DNA from: Legionella oakridgensis ATCC 33761 = DSM 21215
GTDB lineage: Bacteria > Pseudomonadota > Gammaproteobacteria > Legionellales > Legionellaceae
NCBI RefSeq assembly: GCF_000512355.1
Contig: NZ_CP004006.1
Coordinates: 1,045,001-1,109,000 of the forward strand
Direction of reading: 5' to 3'
DNA: 64,000 nucleotides
Shown here: piece by piece, positions 52,901-60,856 of the stretch
Layout of the letters: each line of letters opens with the position of its first letter
Position numbering within the stretch: position 1 is the first letter of the stretch
The notes under the pieces: model-generated
The model's input: the letters and a program-made list of their open reading frames with translations, nothing else
Database searches by the model: none
Told to the model about the DNA's origin: nothing
Position numbers and translations under genes: made by a program

Positions 52901-55448
52901 TTTTGATGGATTTTAGTCGCGCAATGCAGCAATTCACGGAAGGAAAAGATTGGGATATTTTTGCTTCGCTCGTTAAAAAACAAAAGCCTGGTGGAATGTA
53001 ACGGAAGGTGAGCATCAACCGGCTTTATACGCTCTTTGGCAGGGTCTTGGCTCTTATAGTGAGCACCTGCCTGAAACCAATGAGTTTATGCGTTGGAGCA
53101 TGGGATTGGGTGGTAAATCCTGGTACCAGATTTTAAATCTTGGCTTGCAATCACCGCTTACGCCTGCGCGATTGAATGAGCATACTGAACAGTTCCGCCA
53201 GTTCTGGCAGCATCTGGATTCATTCGACATGAAGAAAACGGAAAAAACAGCGCAGTTTGATGAGTGTTGTCAGGGAATAGCAAACGCTTATCAGTTAATT
53301 GCCCTAAAATATCCTGAAGCAGACCGAGAAAGGTTAAAAACGCAATTGTTAAGCTTGGATGGTGCGCGAATCAGGCTGTTGACGCAATTCGTCAATGAAA
53401 ATCTTGAAAATTTACAACAGTTTCCTCAAGTGTTTGCAACGCTGCTTGACCATTGTGCCGATGAAGCGATTTCAATAGAGCGTCTGCAGCCATTTGCTGA
53501 GGTATTGAAAATGGCCATGGACCATCAAGGGGACTATTCTGATACGCTTGATGACTTACTGGCGAACTTTGCTCGTGTCCGTCCCGCATTATTTGGTCTG
53601 GAGGATGAACGGTTCGAACGTATGATGGCGTTGACTCAGGATAATCTTGCGAGATTCTTGCAATATCCACAAGCGCATCAACTCTTGTTACGTGGCATAA
53701 CCAATCCGGATCTACCTTTGCCACGCTTTGACCGCTTAAGCTCTTTAATCGTAAACCATGCCTTGCCTTTACAAGGGATACATCCTGGTACGGTTCAAGC
53801 ACTTTCAACAAGACTTGAGCATGCAATGCCACAACTTATTGCGCTCGATGAGGAGATATTTAACCTGGTGATGGATTCCAGTGAGCGTCGCATGGCATCC
53901 GTTTTAGATTATCCAGCCGTGCATGATGCATTGTTAAACTATGCGTTTGATGAAGATCGAACACTAGAATCCATTAGAACGCTGGATTTTATTTTAAATC
54001 ATGCGGTGAATATAAAAAGAGCGCATGCAAAAATCAGTATGGAGCACTTGCTTACCGGCGTGGAGCGTTTCCGAGATAAAGACGAATCGGTATTAGCGGA
54101 GGAGTTACGGTTGTTGCAAGCATCTGATGATTCGCCACATCCTTTATTTGATAATGCGGCAGAAACACTGGCGCATGCCATTCCACGAGCATCAAACGCG
54201 CAAGTGCGAGAAGTGATGGCGTCTTTTTATCAGGCTGCCAAAGACACGGAAGGCCAGGCGGATGCGATGCTAAATCATCCTGAGGTTCGTGAACTCTTTA
54301 CGTTTTCGCCCCATGAATCGGACGTTATACGTGATAAACGCATCATTTGGATGCACTTGTTGCATAATCAAGTGTTTGTCATGGAAGGCGTTGGTTCAGC
54401 CGATAAGCATCCTTACGTTTGGGATCATGCGCATAATGACGCATTAGCGCGTGCTGGTTTTGAACAATACACACTCCATATGAGGACTGTGATGGAGGAA
54501 GGACGGGTTGCGACGGATGTCAATCATACACGCGATCTGACGGTTGAACAGCAGCGACAATTGTTACAACTCACCAGTGAATTTGAAGTGATTGGAACGA
54601 GATTGCCGGAAGCTCGAAGAGCGCCTGACACCCAATGGGGTGATTTGTCAGCCAAATTGCATCATTTAGTTGGCCAATATCAAGCCACTTGGTTTAAATC
54701 CATTGATCGTCGAGTCATTGCCAATCAGTTGACGGAACAGGTTGATCGCATCATGGAGACTGCTGAGGGTAACAGGTTGCCAGTAAGTCGGTATCAGCTG
54801 GTATTGGCGGCGATTCATCAGGCCAAGATGCAAATCATTGACTACGATATAGAGCGAAATAATTCGCGCTGGAGCTGGTTTAAATTCAATCGTAGTGGTC
54901 AAAGCCGGCTGTATAATACCATCAATCAGATGCAAGATGAGGTATTACGTCACTGGAGCCAGGACATTGGTGATGTTCGCGCTTTGCAAAGTTATGAGGC
55001 CTATAACCGGCAGGAATTTATCGATTTAACCAAATGCTTGCAAAAAGCGGTCAAGGCGCACTGGGAGGAAACGCGTTATGTGTCTTACGATGACCGATAC
55101 AATGGTTTCTCAAGACGCATTGGCAATTTCTTTACCCGGCAAGAAACCAAGAGTTCGTTCGAGCGATTAATGCACGCCGTTGATACTTTTGCTGCCGCTC
55201 ATCCTGGTGATGATGGGGGTTTTCCACCTCATGTCAGCGAAATATCTGCTTATGAAGTTGAAGGATTATTGGCAGAACTGCGCCGGGATTTGCCGAGAAT
55301 GCCTGGACATATTGTCACCTTGGCAAAAGAAGTATTGGCACGTGGTGATTCTTTGGCAACACATTTGCGGCAACAAAGAAGCTATGATGAAGTAAGAGAC
55401 GCAGCGGCGCTACGAGGCCCTGCAGTTGGTTTTGGCGCTGAAGAGTAA
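43931..55448 (+). CDS. Giant multidomain protein (about 3,839 aa) with a SecA-type ATPase motor (two frameshifts as read)
   Basis: The gene reads as three open segments (43931-46378, 46300-53001, 53088-55448). They join into one frame if one A is added at A5 46287-46291 (giving IEKSGAVQLQMQ) and at A6 52975-52980 (giving LVKKTKAWWNVTEGE). Residues about 460-520 look like a leucine-rich-repeat segment. Residues 790-810 are Gln-rich coiled coil. The middle has the SecA motor in order: GEGKS (about 2059), DEFD (2159), GFSGT (2357), PTNQRDLR (2383), GRGDNV (about 2503) and GGRTARNGEEG (2528), then a strand resembling the SecA FYLS element. The spacing is close to SecA. The rest is helical and unrecognised. 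There is no signal peptide or membrane helix. A secreted effector is inferred from genus and size. Confidence 0.82.
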
Positions 55449-55573
55449 AGCGGTCTTATTCTATTCTAAATATCTCCTGTAGCCCGGCTGTAAACAGCCG
55501 GGTTTTAGCTTGTATGATTAGACTTTGAAGACAGTTTATTTGCATTATTTTGAAAATCCCCTCCTTTCCTTTT

Positions 55574-55600
55574 CTCTGTACACGAGAAAAAATCTGTCAT
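55574..55600. repeat. Partial copy of the GIY-YIG flanking repeat
   Basis: ctctgtacacgagaaaaaat then ctgtcat matches 23 of 27 bases of the outer half of 30238-30280. The GC palindrome is absent. It lies upstream of mip. Confidence 0.55.
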
Positions 55601-55672
55601 ATACAAGATTTCCTGTTGCACATCACTGGCAATTCCAAATGAATTTAGGCACAATAGTTGGGCGTTTTGCAT

Positions 55673-55690
55673 TAGACCTCAAGAGGTCTA
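55673..55690. promoter_or_regulatory. Perfect 18-bp palindrome upstream of mip
   Basis: tagacctcaagaggtcta is self-complementary and lies 51 bases before the mip ATG. It could be an operator or a 5' leader stem. The function is not known. Confidence 0.45.
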
Positions 55691-55741
55691 TTATGATTCT
55701 TAGAGCTTGGCTGCTCTTACGGAAGATAAAGGGGATAACTT

Positions 55742-56446
55742 ATGAAACTGAAACTGGTCGCTGCAGCGGTCATGGGACTGGCTATGTCAACGGCAATGGC
55801 TGCAACGGATGCTTCATCATTAACTACGGACACAGACAAGCTGTCTTACAGTATTGGTATTGATCTTGGCAAAAATTTTAAACGGCAAGGCATTGAAATC
55901 AACCCGCAAGCAATGGTTCAAGGGTTGCAAGATGGTATCAGTGGCAATAAGCAACAATTGACTGAAGAACAAATGAAAGATGTTCTCACTAAATTTCAAC
56001 GTGATCTGATGACGAAGCGTACGGCTGAATATAATAAAAAAGCAGAAGACAATAAAAAGAAAGGCGAAGAATTTCTGGAGCAAAATAAATCCAAAGAAGG
56101 GGTAGTGACCTTACCCAGTGGATTACAATATAAAATTCTTAAAGCAGGGGATGGCCAAAAACCTGTAAAAGAAGATACCGTGACAGTGGAGTATACTGGT
56201 CGGTTGATTAATGGTGAAGTATTTGACAGTACGGAAAAAAATGGAAAACCAGCCAGTTTTAAACTGTCTCAAGTCATTCCAGGCTGGACTGAAGCACTGC
56301 AATTAATGCCGGCTGGCTCCGTTTGGGAAGTGTATGTTCCCTCTGACCTGGCATATGGTTCACGCAGTGTTGGCGGACCCATTGGACCAAATGAAACGTT
56401 GATTTTTAAAATTCATTTGATTTCAGTGAAAAAAAGTGACGCTTAA
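55742..56446 (+). CDS. mip: Macrophage infectivity potentiator, FKBP-type peptidyl-prolyl isomerase
   Basis: Mip is the surface/periplasmic FKBP isomerase that promotes intracellular survival of Legionella. It has a signal peptide [20 protein letters not shown], an N-terminal dimerisation region ([20 protein letters not shown]), and a long helix rich in Lys/Glu up to about residue 118. The FKBP domain follows with [34 protein letters not shown] and [19 protein letters not shown]. The length of 234 is that of Mip. This gene is the clearest genus marker in the window. AAAGGGG is the likely ribosome site. Confidence 0.97.
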   Translation: MKLKLVAAAVMGLAMSTAMAATDASSLTTDTDKLSYSIGIDLGKNFKRQGIEINPQAMVQGLQDGISGNKQQLTEEQMKDVLTKFQRDLMTKRTAEYNKKAEDNKKKGEEFLEQNKSKEGVVTLPSGLQYKILKAGDGQKPVKEDTVTVEYTGRLINGEVFDSTEKNGKPASFKLSQVIPGWTEALQLMPAGSVWEVYVPSDLAYGSRSVGGPIGPNETLIFKIHLISVKKSDA

Positions 56447-56471
56447 GTCATAGCGTTTCCATTCTTTATTA

Positions 56472-56507
56472 AAGAGGGGTAGGGTTGTAATTCCTTATCC
56501 CTTTTTA
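56472..56507 (+). terminator. Rho-independent terminator after mip
   Basis: agaggggtaggg pairs with ccttatcccttt (including G-U pairs) across an 8-base loop. It is followed by a T-run, about 25 bases after the mip stop. Confidence 0.6.
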
Positions 56508-56533
56508 AAAAAGGAAATGATGTTGTTATTCAC

Positions 56534-57822
56534 ATGCGCAAACGCCTCTTCATTGTTTTCATTTTAGGTTTTTCTTCCGGGCTTCCATTGTCATTGGTTA
56601 GTAGCACGCTGCAAGCCTGGTTTGCTGAAACTGGGATGTCGGTGCTGGCTACCGGCATGCTCAGTTTGCTTGGCCTTCCTTATGTGTATCGGGTTCTTTG
56701 GGGGCCTATTTTAGATCGATATTCACTAGGGTCGTTGGGTAAACGACGAAGCTGGATATTGAGCATGCAAGTGGTTTTGTTAATCGGATTTAATCTCATG
56801 GCGTGGCTTACTCCTACCAGCTCGCCAATGCTCATGGCTTTCCTGGCTTTTCTCATGGCTTGCAGTTCTGCCACTCAAGACATGGCCATCGAAGCGCATC
56901 GTACGGAATATTTATCGATAGAAGAACATGGTTTGGGCGCTTCTTTTGCTGTTTTTGGCTATCGGCTTGCCTTATTACTCTCTGGAGGTTTGGCGCTTAT
57001 TATCGCGCATTTTGCTGGTTGGGCGACCACTTATCGTTTGATGGGCTTCCTTATGGTTTTGGGCATGTTGGCGACCTTATATAGCCCCGAGCCATCCATA
57101 CCTGATCATCGCCAATCGCATGTTGTTGATTCTTTTATTGCCCCAGTAAAAGAGTTAATGGCCCGTCCTGGAATGATTGCGTTTTTTTATTTATTATTTT
57201 TTATAAATTGGGTGAAGCGTTTACCACGACCACCAGCGGCATCGTGATGCCTTTCTTAATCCAGGGAGTAGGATTTTCTTTGGATACGATTGGCTACGTT
57301 AATAAAATTGCTGGGGTGGGTGCTGTTTTATTGGGTGGCCTGGTTGCCGGTCTTTTTTTGCTGCGTTGGTCGCTTTATCAAGCGTTGTTGGTGTTTGGCT
57401 TGTTACAAGCCATGACCAACGTATTATTTGTGTGGTTAGCTATGGTCGGGAAAAACATGCCTTTGTTCGTCATGGCGGTTGTGTTTGACAATTTTGCTGC
57501 CGGCATGGGATCAACCGCCTTGGTTGCTTTATTTATGCGTATTGTCAATCGCCGCTTTACTGCAACTCAGTTTTCAATTCTGGCGGCATTATCAACCATC
57601 CCAAGAATTTTTTCAGGCCCATTTGCGGCTTCCTTGCAATCCTGGATAGGGTGGGTTGGTTTATATCAAATATCCGTCATCCTGGCTTTAGGTTTCTTGC
57701 CGTTTCTTTTTAGGGTACGTGGTCTTATCTTAAATTCAGATAAAGCAAGTCAGGAAGACCTATCCAATCAAGAAAGCGAATTTGAAAATCCTCTTCATTT
57801 AGCTGAACGTTCGCTAAAATGA
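56534..57822 (+). CDS. ampG: AmpG-like muropeptide permease, MFS (frameshift as read)
   Basis: This inner-membrane transporter imports GlcNAc-anhydroMurNAc peptides for wall recycling. The N-terminal part holds LGFSSGLPLSLVSSTLQAWF and YVYRVLWGPILDRYSL, the AmpG signature, and DMAIEAHRTEYL. The frame breaks at T6 57197-57202. One extra T gives LLFFYKLGEAFTTTTSG and leads into the C-terminal six helices ending at 57822. The repaired length is about 429 residues. The stop codon TGA (57820-57822) is also the last three bases of the target-site duplication of the adjacent insertion sequence, so the IS landed exactly behind the stop. Confidence 0.91.
57815..57822. repeat. Left 8-bp target-site duplication of the IS
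   Basis: taaaatga is repeated directly at 59111-59118. Eight bases is the normal ISL3 duplication size. Confidence 0.9.
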
Positions 57823-59110
57823 GGCTCTACACCAATTAAGGGGGCACTTTAATCAAATTAGTCTAGACTAAGTCCTTGATTTAGCGATCAAAAGGAGATT
57901 AAAGTGCCTAAGAACAATCTTATCCTAAATTTACCTGGATTTTCCATATTAAAAGTGAGTGGGTATCAACCCTTATTATTAGATGTAACTTATAACCGAT
58001 TAGCTCGGTGTAGTCATTGCCAAAGTAAGCAGGTTCGCAAGAAATCATCGTATGTAAGAACAGTACACCATGAGTTAATAGGGCATCGTCGAAGTGTATT
58101 GAGGTTTAAAGCGTATAAGCTTTATTGTCATACTTGTTGTCGCTATGGTAATCAACAGTTTCCCGGTATCAATAAACATCAACGTGCTACTTGGCGAGCT
58201 CAAGCTGCAGTGTTTCATGAGCATAGCCGCGGGGTATCGCAAAAAGATTTATCAGAGCGTTATAAGAAAGGAAAAGCGACCATAGAGCGCTGGTATCAGC
58301 GGCATTATGAAGAGCAACATCGAGAATTAATCAATAAACCATGTCCTGTGGTACTGGGTATTGATGAACATTTTTTCAGTAAGAAAGAAGGGTTTGCAAC
58401 TACTTTTTGTGACCTAAGAAAACATAAGATATTTGATGTGGTTCGTGGCCGTCGTGAGCAAGAATTAAAAGAATATCTCCAGCAATTACCTGGAAAAGAA
58501 CGTGTCAAAGTGATTTGTATGGACTTGAGCAGTACATACCGTTCCTTAGTAAAGAAGTACTTTCCTAATGCTATGATAGTGGCTGATAGGTTTCATGTAA
58601 TCCGTTTAATTCAACATCAGTGTATGATGACCTGTCGAGAACTCTCCACTGAAATTAAAAACAATAGAGGTATCTTAGCCTTATTAAGAACAAGACCTGA
58701 TAACTTAAGTGATGAGAAGAAAGTCAAAAGAGATGCGTTTTTCACTGAAAATCCTGCAATAGAGGCTATATATCAATTTCAGCAACAACTGCACTCACTA
58801 TTAATGAAAAGGGCGCTAACACAGCATGAGTGCCGTAAAGTAATACCTACTTTCTTAGAAATGTTGGCTGAGTTAAAGCAAAGTGGTTTTAAAGCATTAG
58901 CATCATTAGGTAAAACACTTTGGGCTTGGAAAGATGAAGTGGCCAGAATGTGGCGATTTAGTAAGTCAAATGGAATAACAGAAGGCTTTCATCGCAAAAT
59001 GAAACTCATTCAGCGAAGAGCTTATGGTTTTAGAAATTTTGAAAATTATAGAGTACGTGTTAAGGTCCTCTGCGGGTGATTAAAGCTGCCCCCTTAAATG
59101 GGAAAGAGCC
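57823..59110. mobile_element. Complete ISL3-family insertion sequence (1,288 bp)
   Basis: The left end ggctctacaccaattaag and the complement of the right end (ggctctttcccatttaag) are imperfect inverted repeats. Both continue into ggggca and a ctttaatc motif. The element is flanked by a perfect 8-bp duplication and encodes one intact transposase, so it is a recent and probably still mobile copy. Confidence 0.92.
57904..59079 (+). CDS. ISL3-family transposase
   Basis: This 391-residue transposase has the N-terminal zinc-ribbon-like cysteines of ISL3 (ARCSHCQSKQ and YCHTCC) and a helix-turn-helix near residue 110 (VSQKDLSERYKKGKATIERW). The catalytic DDE residues are in LGIDEHFFSK, ICMDLSSTYR and GITEGFHRKMK. 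The frame is uninterrupted, unlike many neighbours, and the length is normal. It moves the enclosing element by cut-and-paste. AAAGGAG precedes the GTG at 57904. Confidence 0.94.
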   Translation: MPKNNLILNLPGFSILKVSGYQPLLLDVTYNRLARCSHCQSKQVRKKSSYVRTVHHELIGHRRSVLRFKAYKLYCHTCCRYGNQQFPGINKHQRATWRAQAAVFHEHSRGVSQKDLSERYKKGKATIERWYQRHYEEQHRELINKPCPVVLGIDEHFFSKKEGFATTFCDLRKHKIFDVVRGRREQELKEYLQQLPGKERVKVICMDLSSTYRSLVKKYFPNAMIVADRFHVIRLIQHQCMMTCRELSTEIKNNRGILALLRTRPDNLSDEKKVKRDAFFTENPAIEAIYQFQQQLHSLLMKRALTQHECRKVIPTFLEMLAELKQSGFKALASLGKTLWAWKDEVARMWRFSKSNGITEGFHRKMKLIQRRAYGFRNFENYRVRVKVLCG

Positions 59111-59147
59111 TAAAATGAACATCAACGAAAGGAGCTTGGATTTATCG

Positions 59148-59272
59148 AAAGGTTTCATCGCAAAATGAAACTCATTCAACGTTGCACTTATGGTTTTAGA
59201 AATTCTGAAAATTATAGAACTAGATAGTTAGAGCACTCTGCTGTTGATTAGGTACCCTCGCATTTAGGAAAG
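59148..59272 (+). pseudogene. Decayed 3' end of a second ISL3 element
   Basis: About 125 bp match the last part of the intact IS: tttcatcgcaaaatgaaact, cacttatggttttagaaatt and the end aggaaagacc. There are several substitutions and stops (gaactagatag). Nothing of the 5' part remains. It lies between the intact IS and the 3' end of tRNA-Leu. Confidence 0.8.
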
Positions 59273-59288
59273 ACCAAAAATGCCATCT

Positions 59289-59375
59289 TGGTACCGAGGG
59301 TGGGACTCGAACCCACACGGTGTCACCACCACCGGATTTTGAATCCGGCGCGTCTACCAATTCCGCCACCCCGGC
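59289..59375 (-). tRNA. tRNA-Leu (anticodon CAA)
   Basis: The 87-base minus-strand gene starts GCCGGGG and ends CCTCGGT-A-CCA, with CCA encoded. The anticodon loop TTCAAAA sits on a CGGAT/ATCCG stem. The long variable arm (GGTGGTGACACC region) identifies a class II tRNA. The T-arm is GTGGG-TTCGAGT-CCCAC. The D-loop has AATTGGTAGACGC, as in leucine tRNAs. Confidence 0.96.
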
Positions 59376-59385
59376 ATAGGCGGTC

Positions 59386-59413
59386 ATTATAGCAAAGAAC
59401 GCCTGTGAAACAA
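59386..59413 (-). promoter_or_regulatory. Sigma-70 promoter of tRNA-Leu
   Basis: On the minus strand a perfect TATAAT (59386-59391) is preceded, 16 bases away, by TTGTTT (59408-59413). A GC-rich discriminator follows and the tRNA starts 10 bases downstream of the -10. Confidence 0.75.
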
Positions 59414-59652
59414 TGGCTTTAGAAAAATTATTTGAATTGTTTTACGAGGCAACTTCCTTAAAGTTTTTGTTACTCGAAACCATTCGTCTCTCTCGTGCAA
59501 TCGTGATGATTTCCTTCATGCAAGAGGGTGATGGATTTTTATTACAAATAACCCCGAACTGCAGTACATGTGGTAATTGAGTAACTTGGTTATTTGATCA
59601 TGGGTGCGGTGTGCTTGCCATGATTGTAATTTGGGTTTTTTGCACTATTTAG

Positions 59653-59673
59653 TTAATTTTATGTTAAAATTAA
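59653..59673. promoter_or_regulatory. Inverted repeat, probable operator of the Xre/RES module
   Basis: ttaatttta-tgt-taaaattaa is a perfect 9-bp inverted repeat 25 bases before the antitoxin ATG. It overlaps a possible -10 (TAAAAT, 59665-59670). Autorepression by the antitoxin at such sites is usual for this module type. The 300 bases between tRNA-Leu and this site hold no gene I can see. Confidence 0.6.
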
Positions 59674-59698
59674 ACATATGGTGCAATTGGAGGTGCTT

Positions 59699-60064
59699 AT
59701 GAATATTCAATCAAAACCCAATGAAAGCCATGTGTTGGCGGTTGCCCTGGATAATTTAAAAGAACAATTAGATCTGTCTAACGACGATCTGGGAAAAATT
59801 ATTGGAGTTCATCGGAATACAGTCACTCGATTATTAAAGAAAGGAGCAATCGATCCAAAAAGTAAAGAGGGGGAGTTATCACTATTGCTGATCCGAGTTT
59901 ATCGGGCTTTGTTCGCTTTAAATGGAGGAAACAAAGAAGCAATCAAACATTGGTTAACCACCAATAATCGCCATATCCAAGATATTCCCCTGGAAACCAT
60001 GAAAACTGTATTGGGTTTATCCCGAGTTGTTAATTATTTAGATGCTATCCGAGGAAAGATATAA
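59699..60064 (+). CDS. Xre/MbcA/ParS-type antitoxin (DUF2384)
   Basis: The protein has 121 residues from ATG 59699, chosen over 59678 because GGAGG lies 5 bases before it. The N-terminal helix-turn-helix is LSNDDLGKIIGVHRNTVTRLL. The C-terminal part, ALFALNGGNKEAIKHWLTTNN and IPLETMKTVLGLSRVVNYLDAIRGKI, is the DUF2384 toxin-binding domain. It should neutralise the RES toxin and repress the operon. The stop TAA directly abuts the toxin ATG. Confidence 0.9.
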   Translation: MNIQSKPNESHVLAVALDNLKEQLDLSNDDLGKIIGVHRNTVTRLLKKGAIDPKSKEGELSLLLIRVYRALFALNGGNKEAIKHWLTTNNRHIQDIPLETMKTVLGLSRVVNYLDAIRGKI

Positions 60065-60817
60065 ATGATTGATATTTGGCTAGACGTAGGGGGTAAACAA
60101 GCAATCAAGCCGATGATGGCAAGTATTTTTCGATTCGTTGAATCCCAAGAGCAAGTAGCAACCTTAAGCCTGGTAAACAATGTATACGAACAAGGTGTTT
60201 TAGAAGAGTTGCTTGAATCGACTAAAAGCCATCTACCTGATGAGATGGATTCGTTGCATTACTTACTAAAAACACCGTTTCGCTATCCTCCACTTAAACA
60301 TGGATCTAGATTTGGAACTATTTTTGAACAAGGTATATTTTATGGTTCGTTAACTATTTCTACCGCGTTAGCAGAAACGGCCTATTACCGTTTTGTTTAT
60401 ATGCTTGGACCAGAAGTTCCCTTTCAAGCAGTCATATCCAGTGAATATTCATCTTTCTCGGTTTCAGTTAAAAGTGAATCAGGAATTTTTTTAGATGAAC
60501 CACCCTTCACACCCTATGAATCCATTTTAACTTCTCCTACTTCTTATACTGAAACACAACGTCTAGGTTCTGATATGCGCCAAAATGGCGTGGAAATGTT
60601 TAGGTATATTTCTGCAAGAGATAAGCATAAAGGCAGAAATGTTGCCTTATTTACGCCAAAGGCTTTTCATAGTAACAAACCATCGAAATTAACTACTTGG
60701 TTATGTCAAACCACTGTAGAAGCAGTGGGGTTTTTTTCCAAAGAAAACGATGAGCGCATCATGTACATGCAAAAAGACTTTTGGGTGGATGGCGAGTTTC
60801 CTTCTCCAGCCGTGTGA
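60065..60817 (+). CDS. RES-domain toxin (NAD-degrading family)
   Basis: This 250-residue protein is the toxin of a type II Xre-RES pair. Known members deplete cellular NAD by phosphorolysis or hydrolysis and so halt growth. The name-giving residues appear as Arg in PFRYPP or SRFGTIFEQGIFYGS, Glu in STALAETAYYRF and Ser in the C-terminal half. The length fits the larger RES group found with DUF2384 antitoxins. It is translationally adjacent to its antitoxin. Confidence 0.88.
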   Translation: MIDIWLDVGGKQAIKPMMASIFRFVESQEQVATLSLVNNVYEQGVLEELLESTKSHLPDEMDSLHYLLKTPFRYPPLKHGSRFGTIFEQGIFYGSLTISTALAETAYYRFVYMLGPEVPFQAVISSEYSSFSVSVKSESGIFLDEPPFTPYESILTSPTSYTETQRLGSDMRQNGVEMFRYISARDKHKGRNVALFTPKAFHSNKPSKLTTWLCQTTVEAVGFFSKENDERIMYMQKDFWVDGEFPSPAV

Positions 60818-60856
60818 AGGATCTTCTTGCTTACCATGATGACGGTTTACAGCAAA

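Noticed and set aside
43931-55448. Three independent genes in the giant region
   Set aside because: The second segment would start at a GTG inside the first, and the third at an internal methionine after an uninterrupted conserved-looking stretch. One added base at each junction gives smooth continuation.
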